Of a stretch of DNA of 64,000 nucleotides, positions 16,196-24,973 are shown piece by piece. Position numbers and translations under genes: made by a program. Each line of letters begins with the position of its first letter. The first letter of the stretch is position 1. This DNA is from Paludibacteraceae bacterium (lineage in GTDB: Bacteria > Bacteroidota > Bacteroidia > Bacteroidales > Paludibacteraceae). A model generated the notes under the pieces. The model was not told the origin of the DNA and made no database searches. It was given only the letters and a program-made list of their open reading frames with translations. The stretch is taken from the NCBI GenBank assembly GCA_017556705.1, contig JAFYMG010000001.1:1-64000 (forward strand). The letters run 5' to 3'.

Positions 16196-17056
16196 ATGCG
16201 TCAGTTAAAAATCACAAAATCCATTACCAACCGTGAGTCAGCTTCGCTTGACAAGTACCTCCAAGAGATTGGTCGCGAGCCATTGATTTCGGTTGATCGT
16301 GAGGTGGAGCTGGCTGGTCGTATCCGCAATGGTGATAGAGCTGCCCTAGAGGAATTGACCCGCGCCAACCTACGCTTCGTTGTCTCTGTAGCTAAACAGT
16401 ACCAAAATCAAGGATTGAGCCTTCCTGACTTGATTGATGAAGGCAACCTTGGGCTTATCAAAGCAGCAGAAAAATTCGATGAGACACGTGGCTTCAAGTT
16501 CATCTCATATGCCGTATGGTGGATTCGTCAATCCATCCTACAAGCTCTAGCTGAGCAAGCACGTATCGTGCGCTTGCCACTCAATCAATCAGGCTTGCTC
16601 AACAAAATCAACAAAGCTTACCAACGCTTTGAGCAAGAAAACGAGCGCAAACCAAGCGCTGAAGATTTGGCAGAAATCTTGGATATACCTGCAGACAAGA
16701 TTGCAGAAACCCTCAAGATGTCAGGACGCCAAGTAAGCGTAGACGCTCCATTCGTAGAAGGTGAAGACAATAGTCTCATCGACGTAATGGTCAACGAGGA
16801 TTCTCCTAATGCCGACCACCGACTAATCAACGAATCACTCTCTAAAGAAATTGACCGCGCATTGGAGCAACTCACTCCTCGTGAGGCAGATATCCTACGT
16901 TGCTTCTTCGGAATTGGTGTGCCAGAGAAAACGCTCGAAGAGATTGGTATTGAGTTAGACCTCACACGCGAGCGCGTGAGACAAATCAAAGAGAAAGCCA
17001 TCCGCAAACTGAAAGTTAGTTCGCGAAGCAGTATCTTAAAAACTTATCTCGGATAA
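16196..17056 (+). CDS. rpoD: Primary sigma factor of RNA polymerase
   Basis: The 286-residue protein has region 1.2 ([11 protein letters not shown]), the full region 2 with the -10 recognition helix ([15 protein letters not shown]), region 3, and a region 4 helix-turn-helix ([19 protein letters not shown]). It lacks the long N-terminal region 1.1, as is normal for the Bacteroidota primary sigma, which reads the -33/-7 promoters found throughout this window. Confidence 0.96.
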   Translation: MRQLKITKSITNRESASLDKYLQEIGREPLISVDREVELAGRIRNGDRAALEELTRANLRFVVSVAKQYQNQGLSLPDLIDEGNLGLIKAAEKFDETRGFKFISYAVWWIRQSILQALAEQARIVRLPLNQSGLLNKINKAYQRFEQENERKPSAEDLAEILDIPADKIAETLKMSGRQVSVDAPFVEGEDNSLIDVMVNEDSPNADHRLINESLSKEIDRALEQLTPREADILRCFFGIGVPEKTLEEIGIELDLTRERVRQIKEKAIRKLKVSSRSSILKTYLG

Positions 17057-17060
17057 AAAT

Positions 17061-17093
17061 AAAAGCCACTCGAATGAGTGGCTTTTATTTTTT
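17061..17093. terminator. Bidirectional terminator between rpoD and rluA-type gene
   Basis: An 11-base-pair stem (AAAAGCCACTC / GAGTGGCTTTT, 17061-17071 with 17076-17086) has A-rich and T-rich sides, so it can end both converging transcripts. Confidence 0.88.
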
Positions 17094-17099
17094 CATTTA

Positions 17100-18020
17100 T
17101 CACTTCAACACATGCAGGAATTCCTTTGGCATCGCTGCCTCAAAGCGTACCTTTTTCTCGGTCATCGGATGGATAAACTCCAGCACACGCGCATGCAGGC
17201 ATAGACGATCGATTGGTGAAGAGTCATTGCCATTACCATACTTGCGGTCGCCCATTACAGGATGTCCCATGCTCGCCATATGTACACGAATTTGGTTAGT
17301 ACGTCCCGTCTCTAGATTAAGCTCCACTAGCGAATACTCTATCTTCAAATCTGCCTCTTCCATCTGCGAAGTACTTTCTTTCAGAACTTTATAATTGGTG
17401 ATTGCCAATTGTCCGCCATTGTCCACAGGTGACGAAGACACCAGTGCGGTACGACTATCTTCTGTGAGCCAAGAAGTGATCTTGCCCTCCTTCTTCTCCA
17501 ACTTACCCTCTACCAATGCCACATAGGTGCGCTTGGTTACCAATTGTCGCCAGTAGGTGCGCATATACTCTTGCAACTCAGGTGACTTGGCAAACACCAA
17601 CAAACCACTCGTCTCACGATCAAGGCGATGAACAACATGCACGGTGTTGCGATTTGACTGCTTCTTCACATACTCTTTGAGGATAGAAAATACCGTAGTC
17701 TCCTTGCTCTCTGGCTTAACAGGAACAGTCAGCAGACCATTCTTCTTTTCCACTACAATCAGCGCATCGTCCTCATAGATAACGCGCAACTTAGGGTGAC
17801 GAAGCTCCGCGTTTCCTCGACCTTGCAGGATATTAATCACATCACCTGCCTTGAGTGGTGTATCATGACGAGTTTGCACGCCCGCATTAACCGTCACACG
17901 TCGCTGGCTAAGCAGTTGTTTCACACTAGTGCGGGTCATTCCGCCCAGTTTAGAGAGCAGAAATGGCATCAACTCAGTGGCTGCCTCCACTCTAAAAGAT
18001 GTATCTTGTTTGCGTCTCAT
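17100..18020 (-). CDS. RluA-family pseudouridine synthase
   Basis: The 306-residue protein has an S4 RNA-binding domain at about 20-70 and the RluA catalytic motif H131-R-L-D134-R-E-T-S-G, where D134 is the nucleophile. The later G-R-T-N-Q-I-R-V-H and L-C-L-H-A motifs are also present. It isomerises uridine in rRNA or tRNA; the exact site (RluC/RluD-like) cannot be told from sequence alone. The deaminase gene lies 8 bases upstream in the same direction. Confidence 0.93.
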   Translation of the reverse strand: MRRKQDTSFRVEAATELMPFLLSKLGGMTRTSVKQLLSQRRVTVNAGVQTRHDTPLKAGDVINILQGRGNAELRHPKLRVIYEDDALIVVEKKNGLLTVPVKPESKETTVFSILKEYVKKQSNRNTVHVVHRLDRETSGLLVFAKSPELQEYMRTYWRQLVTKRTYVALVEGKLEKKEGKITSWLTEDSRTALVSSSPVDNGGQLAITNYKVLKESTSQMEEADLKIEYSLVELNLETGRTNQIRVHMASMGHPVMGDRKYGNGNDSSPIDRLCLHARVLEFIHPMTEKKVRFEAAMPKEFLHVLK

Positions 18021-18028
18021 ATTAAGTG

Positions 18029-18532
18029 TTAATATTCTACCTTATCCTCTTTCTCCGCCCATTTCTTGAATGCTCTAATCGCTTGAGAGCGCATGAAATG
18101 CTCGCATTTGATAGAACGATCAGCATAATTCAGATCAAGCTGATCATAGATAAATGAATCATCAAAGTTAATGGCTTTGGCATCATCCTTGGTATTGCCG
18201 TAGCAAATACGCTTCACTCCTGCCCAATACAATGCACTCAAGCACATCGGACATGGTTCGCACGAACTATAAACAGTGCAATCGGTCAACTGAAAAGTTC
18301 CCAGTTTTTCACAAGCATTACGTATAGCTATCACCTCAGCATGAGCAGTTGGGTCATTGTTCGGTACAACGCGGTTCGCGCCCGTGGCAATTACCTCGCC
18401 ATCACGAACGATGACAGCTCCAAAAGGACCACCACCCGTGTCGATATTTTCTTCGGAAAGGCGAATAGCCATCTCCATAAACTTCGCATCTTCTGCTGAA
18501 ATTTGTAAGCTTTCTTCTAAGTATTGCTTCAT
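18029..18532 (-). CDS. Cytidine/guanine-deaminase-fold nucleoside deaminase
   Basis: The 167-residue protein carries the zinc site H64-A-E66 and P93-C94-x2-C97. The D-T-G-G-G-P-F-G-A-V start and the C-terminal D-D-S-F-I-Y-D-Q-L match guanine-deaminase-like members of the CDA fold more than TadA. It would deaminate a free base or nucleoside. Its 5' leader contains a doubled TGTTCTATA word (18532-18549). It is probably cotranscribed with the downstream pseudouridine synthase. Confidence 0.85.
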   Translation of the reverse strand: MKQYLEESLQISAEDAKFMEMAIRLSEENIDTGGGPFGAVIVRDGEVIATGANRVVPNNDPTAHAEVIAIRNACEKLGTFQLTDCTVYSSCEPCPMCLSALYWAGVKRICYGNTKDDAKAINFDDSFIYDQLDLNYADRSIKCEHFMRSQAIRAFKKWAEKEDKVEY

Positions 18533-18549
18533 GTTCTATATGTTCTATA
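18532..18549 (-). repeat. Doubled 9-base word before the deaminase start
   Basis: TGTTCTATA occurs twice head to tail at 18532-18540 and 18541-18549. It contains the GTTCTA core also seen at 8452-8476. Confidence 0.6.
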
Positions 18550-18561
18550 TAAAGATTAATT

Positions 18562-19305
18562 CTATTTCTGTGCTTTGGCTGCCTTGACCCACGCAATACC
18601 TGCTCCGCCATTCACCAAAAGAAATACGGCAAATAGCACAAAAGAAAAAGCATTGCCTATCAAGGCATAAAAAGTCATCCCTACTAATGCATAAACCGCC
18701 CACCAGAGCCATGCATCAATCTTCTGATAGATAAGGATGAAATTGGCTAACGTGGAGGATGCTATCATCAGTCCCCCTATTAATTTCAAAACAATATTAT
18801 CACTCCAACTGTTGTGCTGAATAACTAGTGTAGCCAATGCATAGTCTGCTATGATGATTACTACTAACACCAACAAGGAGATGAGCAACAGGCCTAAAGG
18901 CAACCACTCTGGATAAAAAGGCTGCTCAGAAGCAGAAAGGCTGAGTGTCTGACGACGCCAACGAACGAAAGACATTAGCATAAAAGGGATAAACACGGCC
19001 AGTTGCAGAATAACCAAGTCATAACTTCTGAGCAAAAAGAACTGCACAGCCAACAACACTGCCATCACTATTCCACCTACAAAACCAGTATAGTTCTGAG
19101 GATTGCGAATGGTCAGCACATAGGCCACTCCTATCACGCTGGCAGGAATACCTACCACAAAAGCGGGATCGTGCCACTGCAAGAGTACCCCGCTGAACGA
19201 AGGCACTACCCATTCTACTATATATAATATAAGGAATAGAGCAGAGAATATACCCACTGAAATCAGCAACTGCTTACCTAATTCTTTCCAAAGTGCCTGC
19301 TTCAT
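18562..19305 (-). CDS. PnuC-like nicotinamide riboside transporter (tentative)
   Basis: The 247-residue protein has about seven transmembrane helices and no signal peptide. The C-terminal segment I-D-A-W-L-W-W-A-V-Y-A-L-V-G and the ending V-N-G-G-A-G-I-A-W-V-K match the W-x2-W-x3-N-type helix of PnuC vitamin transporters. The N-terminal half is more diverged and also longer than in typical PnuC. PnuC moves nicotinamide riboside by facilitated diffusion. Another small polytopic membrane family is possible. Confidence 0.5.
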   Translation of the reverse strand: MKQALWKELGKQLLISVGIFSALFLILYIVEWVVPSFSGVLLQWHDPAFVVGIPASVIGVAYVLTIRNPQNYTGFVGGIVMAVLLAVQFFLLRSYDLVILQLAVFIPFMLMSFVRWRRQTLSLSASEQPFYPEWLPLGLLLISLLVLVVIIIADYALATLVIQHNSWSDNIVLKLIGGLMIASSTLANFILIYQKIDAWLWWAVYALVGMTFYALIGNAFSFVLFAVFLLVNGGAGIAWVKAAKAQK

Positions 19306-19340
19306 ATGCTTGTAGTTACAGATTGCGCTATACTAGAAAA

Positions 19341-19394
19341 TCTAGAGTGTCTAGGCTGTCTAAGCCGTCTAGAGCGCCTAGTCTATCTACAGCA
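19341..19394 (-). repeat. 9-base CTAG-rich tandem repeat, 6 units
   Basis: The consensus TCTAGRNYG is repeated about six times in the 5' region of the PnuC-like gene. It contains several CTAG tetramers, normally rare in bacterial DNA, and follows another CTAG at 19333. Confidence 0.8.
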
Positions 19395-19405
19395 ACCTCT
19401 AAACA

Positions 19406-19434
19406 AAAAAGGCGAGCATTGTGCTCGCCTTTTT
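19406..19434 (-). terminator. Terminator of the rpsF-rpsR-rplI-rpmE2 cluster
   Basis: The stem GGCGAGCA/TGCTCGCC (19411-19418 with 19422-19429) is extended by A/T pairs, with T-runs on both strands. It lies directly after the L31 stop codon. Confidence 0.9.
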
Positions 19435-19438
19435 GCTA

Positions 19439-19693
19439 TTAGTTACGCTTGCGATTACCGTAGCGAGACATGAACTTGTCAACACGACCTGCGGTATCCA
19501 CGAGTTTAGACTTACCAGTATAGAATGGGTGACTGGTGTTGGAGATTTCCAACTTGATCAATGGGTAAGTAGTACCGTCGATCTCGATGGTGTCCTTCGT
19601 GTTAGCTGTAGAGCGACTGAAGAACTGTGTTCCATCGGACATATCTTTGAAAACTACAACGCGGTAGTTCTCTGGATGAATTCCTTTTTTCAT
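19439..19693 (-). CDS. rpmE2: 50S ribosomal protein L31, type B
   Basis: The 84-residue protein begins [10 protein letters not shown] and has S-H-P-F-Y-T-G-K, both typical of L31. It lacks the C-x2-C zinc cysteines and is about 15 residues longer than the zinc form, so it is the type B (C-minus) protein. It is the last gene of a ribosomal run, 24 bases after L9. Confidence 0.96.
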   Translation of the reverse strand: MKKGIHPENYRVVVFKDMSDGTQFFSRSTANTKDTIEIDGTTYPLIKLEISNTSHPFYTGKSKLVDTAGRVDKFMSRYGNRKRN

Positions 19694-19717
19694 AATTACA
19701 TTTCCTTTCTTTAGCGC

Positions 19718-20158
19718 TTATTCAGCAACAACGTTCAACTTAATTTCAGCCTTAACCTCGCGGTGAAGTTTTGCAGTAGCAACTGCCTCACCCAAAGTTT
19801 TTACAGGCTCAATAGAGATCACCTTCTTGTCCACCTCAATACCTTGAGCAGCCAAAGCCTCAGCTACTTGTGCAGTAGTGATAGTACCGAAGATCTTGCC
19901 ATCCTCGTTTGCCTTAGCAGAGAGGGTGATAACTGTGTTAGCCAATTTCTCAGCCAATGCTTGCGCGTCAGCGAGCAACTTAGCCATCTTGTGAGCTTGT
20001 TGTTTGAGATTCTCAGCCAATTGTTTGCGGTTGCTATCGTTAGCAATCACAGCCATACGGTTAGGAATCAAATAGTTACGACCATAACCATCTTTTACCT
20101 TAACGATATCGTTCTTGTAGCCCAAGTTAGCTACGTCTTGAATCAAAATTACTTCCAT
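19718..20158 (-). CDS. rplI: 50S ribosomal protein L9
   Basis: The 146-residue protein has the N-terminal L9 signature (V-I-L-I-Q-D-V-A-N-L-G-Y-K-N-D-I-V), then the long connecting helix and a C-terminal domain ending in an I-K-L-N-V strand. It binds domain V of 23S rRNA at the base of the L1 stalk. It lies in the standard order S6-S18-L9. Confidence 0.97.
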   Translation of the reverse strand: MEVILIQDVANLGYKNDIVKVKDGYGRNYLIPNRMAVIANDSNRKQLAENLKQQAHKMAKLLADAQALAEKLANTVITLSAKANEDGKIFGTITTAQVAEALAAQGIEVDKKVISIEPVKTLGEAVATAKLHREVKAEIKLNVVAE

Positions 20159-20197
20159 GATGTTTCCTTTCTGATTAAATAGTTAAACACACTGAAA

Positions 20198-20464
20198 TTA
20201 TTTCATCATATCGGTTACGTATGGGAGCAAAGCCAAGTGACGTGCTTTCTTCACGGCTTGAGCCACCTTGCGTTGATACTTCAAGCTTGTTCCGGTGATA
20301 CGGCGTGGCAAAATCTTACCTTGCTCGTTGAGGAACTTCTTGAGAAACTCAGGATCTTTGTAATCAATGTACTTGATGCCAGATTTTTGGAAACGGCAGT
20401 ACTTTTTCTTCTTTGCCTCGTTGGTCTTTGGGGTCAAATAGCGGATTTCGTCATTCTGTGCCAT
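20198..20464 (-). CDS. rpsR: 30S ribosomal protein S18
   Basis: The 88-residue basic protein contains [13 protein letters not shown] and the S18 core [16 protein letters not shown]. It pairs with S6 on the platform of the 30S subunit. It starts 2 bases after the S6 stop. Confidence 0.97.
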   Translation of the reverse strand: MAQNDEIRYLTPKTNEAKKKKYCRFQKSGIKYIDYKDPEFLKKFLNEQGKILPRRITGTSLKYQRKVAQAVKKARHLALLPYVTDMMK

Positions 20465-20466
20465 AA

Positions 20467-20814
20467 TTAAGCCTCCTCTTTTTTAAGATTAACGTTACGA
20501 CGCTTCTCAGAGTACTCAAATGCGTACTTGTCAAGACGGGTAGTGAGGAAACGCAATACGCGCTCATCACGACGGAATGCTGTCTCGAGCTTTGCAATCA
20601 ACGCTGGTTCTACATCAAATTGCAGCAAGGCGTAGAATCCCGTTGTTTTGCCTTGGATAGGGTAAGCTAATTTCTTCAAACCCCACTCCTCACGATTAAG
20701 AATGGTACCGCCATTCTCCTTGAGAAGGTTCTCGAATTTGTCAACCGCTTCCTTCATCTGTGGTTCAGACAAAACGGGAGTCAACACGAAAGCGGCTTCG
20801 TAATGATTTAACAT
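20467..20814 (-). CDS. rpsF: 30S ribosomal protein S6
   Basis: The 115-residue protein begins [13 protein letters not shown] and has [10 protein letters not shown] and F-Y-A-L-L-Q-F, the S6 landmarks. It is first gene of the S6-S18-L9-L31 unit. A 100-base leader separates it from its promoter; S6:S18 autoregulation of such leaders is known in other phyla, but no matching structure was identified here. Confidence 0.97.
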   Translation of the reverse strand: MLNHYEAAFVLTPVLSEPQMKEAVDKFENLLKENGGTILNREEWGLKKLAYPIQGKTTGFYALLQFDVEPALIAKLETAFRRDERVLRFLTTRLDKYAFEYSEKRRNVNLKKEEA

Positions 20815-20915
20815 AATGTTTAATTAGTGATTTAAATTAGTTAATAATAATTTTACTTGCTATTCCAAGCGCGCTCCGCACACATACGGCATACGCAAAC
20901 GCGCGAAAAAGCGTG

Positions 20916-20946
20916 CAAAGGTACTGTTTTTTTTTGGATTGACCAA
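20916..20946 (-). promoter_or_regulatory. Promoter of the ribosomal protein unit
   Basis: Read on the minus strand: -33 TTG (20944-20946) and -7 TACCTTTG (20916-20923), spaced 20 bases. Confidence 0.82.
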
Positions 20947-20992
20947 ATATTTTAGTGATTTTTCCGCTATTTTCAAATAATATTTACTATTT

Positions 20993-21024
20993 TTTGGAAA
21001 ATTGCATTTTTTATCGTACCTTTG
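20993..21024 (+). promoter_or_regulatory. Promoter of prmC
   Basis: The -33 TTTG (20993-20996) and -7 TACCTTTG (21017-21024) are spaced 20 bases. The start codon begins only 5 bases after the -7 box, so the mRNA is probably leaderless. Confidence 0.8.
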
Positions 21025-21028
21025 CGGC

Positions 21029-21871
21029 ATGAAAGAGTCGGTATCATACATTATTTCGGAATTACAGGAATCCTACTCTGAAGCCGAGGCGCGGGAACTA
21101 GCGTATTGGATTATTGAGCAACAGACGGGAATGACCCGTACCGATGTGCTGATGGGTAAAGCCAGACAGCCCCTTCATGATTTGTCCGATATTCTAGAGC
21201 AACTCAAGCGCCACACGCCTATACAATACATCTTTGGCTCTACCGAATGGATGGGACTCCAATTGCAAGTTAACCAACACACCCTTATTCCCCGACCAGA
21301 GACTGCAGAAATGGTAGATTGGATCATCTCCACTCGTGACAACAATGCTCCGCTACGTGTGCTGGATATCGGTACAGGTAGTGGGTGTATTGCTATCGCC
21401 ATCAAGAAGCACTGCCCTGCGTGGCATGTACAAGGAGTGGACATTAGCGCAGAGGCTTTGGATGTAGCAAAGAATAATGCGATAAAGAATAACGTTGAGA
21501 TAACATGGCAGCAACTAGATATTCTCTCCCAAAAGCCCGATTGCTTATCTCACATTCGTTCGGGCAATAACCTCAACGATATTATTGTGAGCAACCCCCC
21601 CTATATATGCCACAAAGAAAAAGCAACGATGGAATCGCGAGTATTGGATTACGAACCACATCGTGCACTATTCGTTCCTGATGATGATCCTTTGCTGTTT
21701 TATCGCCGTATTGCGTCGATGAAATCGGCGAAATATCTGTATTTCGAGATCAACGAGGCATATGGTCAAGAAGTTTGCGACATGATGCAGGGATTCGGGT
21801 ATATTGACATTCAACTCAAGCATGACATCTATGGTAAAGCGCGAATGGTCTTCGGACGAATTGAAGCATAA
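21029..21871 (+). CDS. prmC: Peptide chain release factor N5-glutamine methyltransferase
   Basis: The 280-residue protein has the helical N-terminal domain, a SAM-binding loop V-L-D-I-G-T-G-S-G-C-I-A-I-A-I, and the catalytic N-P-P-Y at S-N-P-P-Y-I-C, which methylates the GGQ glutamine of release factors. The ATG at 21029 is preferred; a frame start at 21002 would lie inside the promoter. The gene overlaps recX at its end. Confidence 0.95.
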   Translation: MKESVSYIISELQESYSEAEARELAYWIIEQQTGMTRTDVLMGKARQPLHDLSDILEQLKRHTPIQYIFGSTEWMGLQLQVNQHTLIPRPETAEMVDWIISTRDNNAPLRVLDIGTGSGCIAIAIKKHCPAWHVQGVDISAEALDVAKNNAIKNNVEITWQQLDILSQKPDCLSHIRSGNNLNDIIVSNPPYICHKEKATMESRVLDYEPHRALFVPDDDPLLFYRRIASMKSAKYLYFEINEAYGQEVCDMMQGFGYIDIQLKHDIYGKARMVFGRIEA

Positions 21872-22283
21872 GGCAGAGGCATATTGTGCAATGGCAGAAC
21901 GTTGTTGCTCCGAAGTAAGCAATAAATTGCAACAATGGGGTGCAAACACCGATGAAATCGAAACAATCATCGCCTATCTCACCGTGCAACAGTATATTGA
22001 CGAAGCGCGTTACTGCCGTGCTTTTACCCATGACAAGGTGCTCTATCAAGGATGGGGACAAATAAAGATCAAGGCTGCATTACATGCCAAACATCTGCCT
22101 TCACAATATATAGTTCAAGCGATTGATTCTATCGATAAAACCGCATATTTTAACACATTAGAGCGAATTATAACCACAAAAAAACGTGCCATCAAGCCCA
22201 ACGACCCAATGGCACGAGAAAAACTCATTCGATTCTGTCTTCAACGAGGCTTTACCTACGATGAAATCGACAAATTAGTGTGA
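21831..22283 (+). CDS. recX: Regulatory protein RecX
   Basis: The 150-residue helical protein has C-S-E-V-S-N-K-L-Q-Q-W, L-x-E-x-R-Y-C-R-A-F-type motifs (Y-I-D-E-A-R-Y-C-R-A-F) and W-G-Q-I-K-I-K-A-A-L, all RecX landmarks. RecX modulates RecA filaments. ATG 21831 is preferred over 21804 and 21822; it overlaps prmC by 41 bases. Its stop overlaps the end of the converging alkaline phosphatase gene by 9 bases. Confidence 0.88.
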   Translation: MVKREWSSDELKHKAEAYCAMAERCCSEVSNKLQQWGANTDEIETIIAYLTVQQYIDEARYCRAFTHDKVLYQGWGQIKIKAALHAKHLPSQYIVQAIDSIDKTAYFNTLERIITTKKRAIKPNDPMAREKLIRFCLQRGFTYDEIDKLV

Positions 22284-23669
22284 TTGTGTAGCTTCGTAAA
22301 TAAGTGGAGCGATTTCAGAATTATCATGCCAACCCGTAAAGCGCTCAGCACCTACTCCGATTGCAAACACAGGCACAGTTGAAGCCGTGTGTCCTTTGCT
22401 AGTCCAGCCCAGACGAGATTTTTGATTAAGTAATGCCAATGCTTTAGATGCTAGCGCATTGATATCTTTGTACAAACTTTTCTCTACACCTTGATGTTGT
22501 ATCATTTGCGCAAAGGCGGCTTGTAAAAGTTGATCATCCACCTCAGACATCTCCACCTCAGCATACAACCCTGTATTCTTTGAAATCACTTCTTTCACTT
22601 GCTCCCAAGTCAAGCGCTTACCTGCCTCTTTTTGGAGAGCAGACAACTGATCTGACAGCAAATCAGACGAACATTTCTGCTCTGCTAACACCTTAAGGTT
22701 CAACGTATAATCGCTATTTCCCAATGCCATACCACCAGTCTCATGGTCCGCTGTAACCACAATAAGAGTCTCATCAGGATGTTGCATATAGAAATCATAT
22801 GCAACCTTGATTGCGTTGTCAAAATCTAGCACTTCGCGCAATACTGTGCCACCATCATTCGCATGGCTTGCATAATCAATTTTACCACCCTCAGCCATCA
22901 TAAGGAATCGGTCATGTATACTCAATTGTGCAATAGCAACTTCCACAATCTCAGGCAGACTCAGATCACCTTCCTTACGATCAATTGCATAAGGTAATGC
23001 ACCAGCATGACGTGAACGATCCACCAAACGTTCTGCTGGCACTAGCAGCATTTTCTGTGCGCCAATCTTAGCCTTAGCATCGGCATAACCACCTGCCAAC
23101 ACATACCCATTTTGTTCGCACAAATCATATAGATTAGGCGCAGCAAGATTGTCCTTATCTTGTGGTTGGTCAAAACCAGATCCTCCAAAGAAATCAAAAC
23201 CCGATTCTGCCAACTGCGTACCTATTATATAATAATTACTGCGCGAGGGCGTATGCGCGTAATGAGAAGCAGGTGTTGCATGGTCAATTGTCACCGAGGT
23301 CATAATACCTATGCCCCAACCTTGTTCTTTCAAGCGCGATGCCACACTGATAGCAGGCGTACCATCAGGCTTCTGACCAATCATACCATTATTTGTCTTT
23401 TTGCCCGACGCCAAACATGTACCCGATGCTGCAGAATCGGTAATACCACTATTCGCAGAGAAAGTAGCCACCTGACCAGAATAGGGGAAAGTGGTCATCA
23501 ACAATGATGTACGACCAATCCTTCCTTCCAACTCAGCAAGATACATTTCTGTAGATAACACTTGGTGAGGCCCCATGCCATCACCAATAAAGAAAAATAC
23601 ATACTTAGCTTGCGCCACTGACAACAGCGCTATCAAGCTAAACACCAAAACAAATGATAAACGTTTCAT
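22275..23669 (-). CDS. Alkaline phosphatase
   Basis: The 464-residue protein has a signal peptide ending V-A-Q-A, the metal site G-D30-G-M-G, and the catalytic serine S79 in T-D-S-A-A-S-G-T. The late metal motifs V-T-A-D-H-E-T-G-G and G-H-T-A-S-T-V-P are also seen. It is a periplasmic phosphomonoesterase. No Pho-box-like element was recognised upstream. Confidence 0.95.
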   Translation of the reverse strand: MKRLSFVLVFSLIALLSVAQAKYVFFFIGDGMGPHQVLSTEMYLAELEGRIGRTSLLMTTFPYSGQVATFSANSGITDSAASGTCLASGKKTNNGMIGQKPDGTPAISVASRLKEQGWGIGIMTSVTIDHATPASHYAHTPSRSNYYIIGTQLAESGFDFFGGSGFDQPQDKDNLAAPNLYDLCEQNGYVLAGGYADAKAKIGAQKMLLVPAERLVDRSRHAGALPYAIDRKEGDLSLPEIVEVAIAQLSIHDRFLMMAEGGKIDYASHANDGGTVLREVLDFDNAIKVAYDFYMQHPDETLIVVTADHETGGMALGNSDYTLNLKVLAEQKCSSDLLSDQLSALQKEAGKRLTWEQVKEVISKNTGLYAEVEMSEVDDQLLQAAFAQMIQHQGVEKSLYKDINALASKALALLNQKSRLGWTSKGHTASTVPVFAIGVGAERFTGWHDNSEIAPLIYEATQSH

Positions 23670-23688
23670 GGTATAAAATAATTAAGTA

Positions 23689-24366
23689 TTATTCATCTAA
23701 TAAATCGGGGCGTCTCTCGCGCGTATGACGTACACTTTCTTCGTACAACCAATCTTCAATCTTGGCTTGGTGCCCCGAAAGCAATATCTCTGGCACCTTC
23801 CAACCCTTGTACTCTGCAGGTCGGGTATAGACGCCTGGTTCCAGCAGTCCATCTTGGAAACTATCGCTTAATGCGCTAGTCTCATCGCCAATAGCACCCG
23901 GCAACAAACGAACAATAGCATCCGTCATAATGGCAGCAGGCATCTCTCCGCCCGTCAGCACAAAATCACCTATCGTATATTCTTTTGTAATAAAATGATC
24001 GCGTACACGTTGATCTACACCCTTGTAATGTCCACATAGGATGATGATATTCTCCTTCATTGACAAGGTATTAGCTTCCTTCTGCGTAAAGCGCTCGCCA
24101 TCGGGTGCAGTAAAGATCACTTCGTCATACTCGCGCTGACTCTTCAAAAAAGAGATTGCCCGATCAATCGGCTCAATCTGCAACACCATACCTGCACCAA
24201 AACCAAACGCATAATCATCTATTTTGCGGTGTTTATCCAATGTAAAATCTCGCAAGTTATGCACATAAATCTCCACGAGCCCTTTATCTTTGGCTCGTTG
24301 TACGATAGAGTGATTCAATGGCGACTCCAGCAATTCTGGACAAGCAGTTAATATATCTATACGCAT
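23689..24366 (-). CDS. trmD: tRNA (guanine-N1)-methyltransferase
   Basis: The 225-residue protein has [12 protein letters not shown] and the trefoil-knot SAM motif [12 protein letters not shown] with [12 protein letters not shown]. It methylates G37 of tRNA to prevent frameshifting. It stands 26 bases after yidD without a separate clear promoter. Confidence 0.97.
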   Translation of the reverse strand: MRIDILTACPELLESPLNHSIVQRAKDKGLVEIYVHNLRDFTLDKHRKIDDYAFGFGAGMVLQIEPIDRAISFLKSQREYDEVIFTAPDGERFTQKEANTLSMKENIIILCGHYKGVDQRVRDHFITKEYTIGDFVLTGGEMPAAIMTDAIVRLLPGAIGDETSALSDSFQDGLLEPGVYTRPAEYKGWKVPEILLSGHQAKIEDWLYEESVRHTRERRPDLLDE

Positions 24367-24370
24367 CTTG

Positions 24371-24391
24371 TTTAATGTTTAGTATTTAGCG
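24371..24391 (-). repeat. 7-base degenerate repeat between yidD and trmD
   Basis: Three units of consensus TTTARYG fill the gap between the two genes. Confidence 0.55.
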
Positions 24392-24392
24392 A

Positions 24393-24614
24393 CTAGGGGA
24401 CTGGATCATAGCCACTTCCGCCCCACGGATGGCAGCGCAAGATACGCTTTATCCCAAGCCAACCACCCTTGAAAATCCCATATTTCATCACAGCCTCCAC
24501 CATATATTGGCTACACGTGGGCAAGTATCGGCAGCTCGGCGGAGTAAATGGCGATATACACGAGCGGTAGAAATATACAGGTAGCAGGAATATATGTCGC
24601 ATCCATTTTTTCAT
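24393..24614 (-). CDS. yidD: Membrane protein insertion efficiency factor YidD
   Basis: The 73-residue protein has the conserved Y-R-x-[14 protein letters not shown] and [14 protein letters not shown]. It helps YidC-dependent insertion of inner-membrane proteins. Its ATG overlaps the rnpA stop by four bases (ATGA), a sign of translational coupling. Confidence 0.95.
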   Translation of the reverse strand: MKKWMRHIFLLPVYFYRSCISPFTPPSCRYLPTCSQYMVEAVMKYGIFKGGWLGIKRILRCHPWGGSGYDPVP

Positions 24615-24970
24615 GCTTCTTCCGTCAATCGTTTTAGAGCTTTGCCCATCGCTTTGCTGATGGTCTTGAAGTCCTGCATCTCTTTATCAATATAATTGAA
24701 CGCCAAATGATAATGCTTATCAGCATCTACCAGTACATGCTTATTCAATCGGTATGCTTCCCGCATCTGACGACGCAGGCGATTACGATCCACCGCATGT
24801 TTGAACAATGCTTTTGGCGCCCATATCAACACTTGCGATGGTCCATCTGCCAGCGGCAGATAAGTTACGCGCATAGGCCATGCCACAAAACGCTTCCCTG
24901 TTTTGTAGAGGTGATCCACTACTTGGCCACCACACAACTTCTCCGATTTGGGGAATGTGGCATTCATCAT
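24611..24970 (-). CDS. rnpA: Ribonuclease P protein component
   Basis: The 119-residue basic protein has the RNR-type motif [16 protein letters not shown]. It binds the RNase P RNA and 5' leaders of pre-tRNA. It is 3 bases after hemD and overlaps yidD. A start 3 bases downstream (second Met) is equally possible. Confidence 0.94.
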   Translation of the reverse strand: MMNATFPKSEKLCGGQVVDHLYKTGKRFVAWPMRVTYLPLADGPSQVLIWAPKALFKHAVDRNRLRRQMREAYRLNKHVLVDADKHYHLAFNYIDKEMQDFKTISKAMGKALKRLTEEA

Positions 24971-24973
24971 ACA

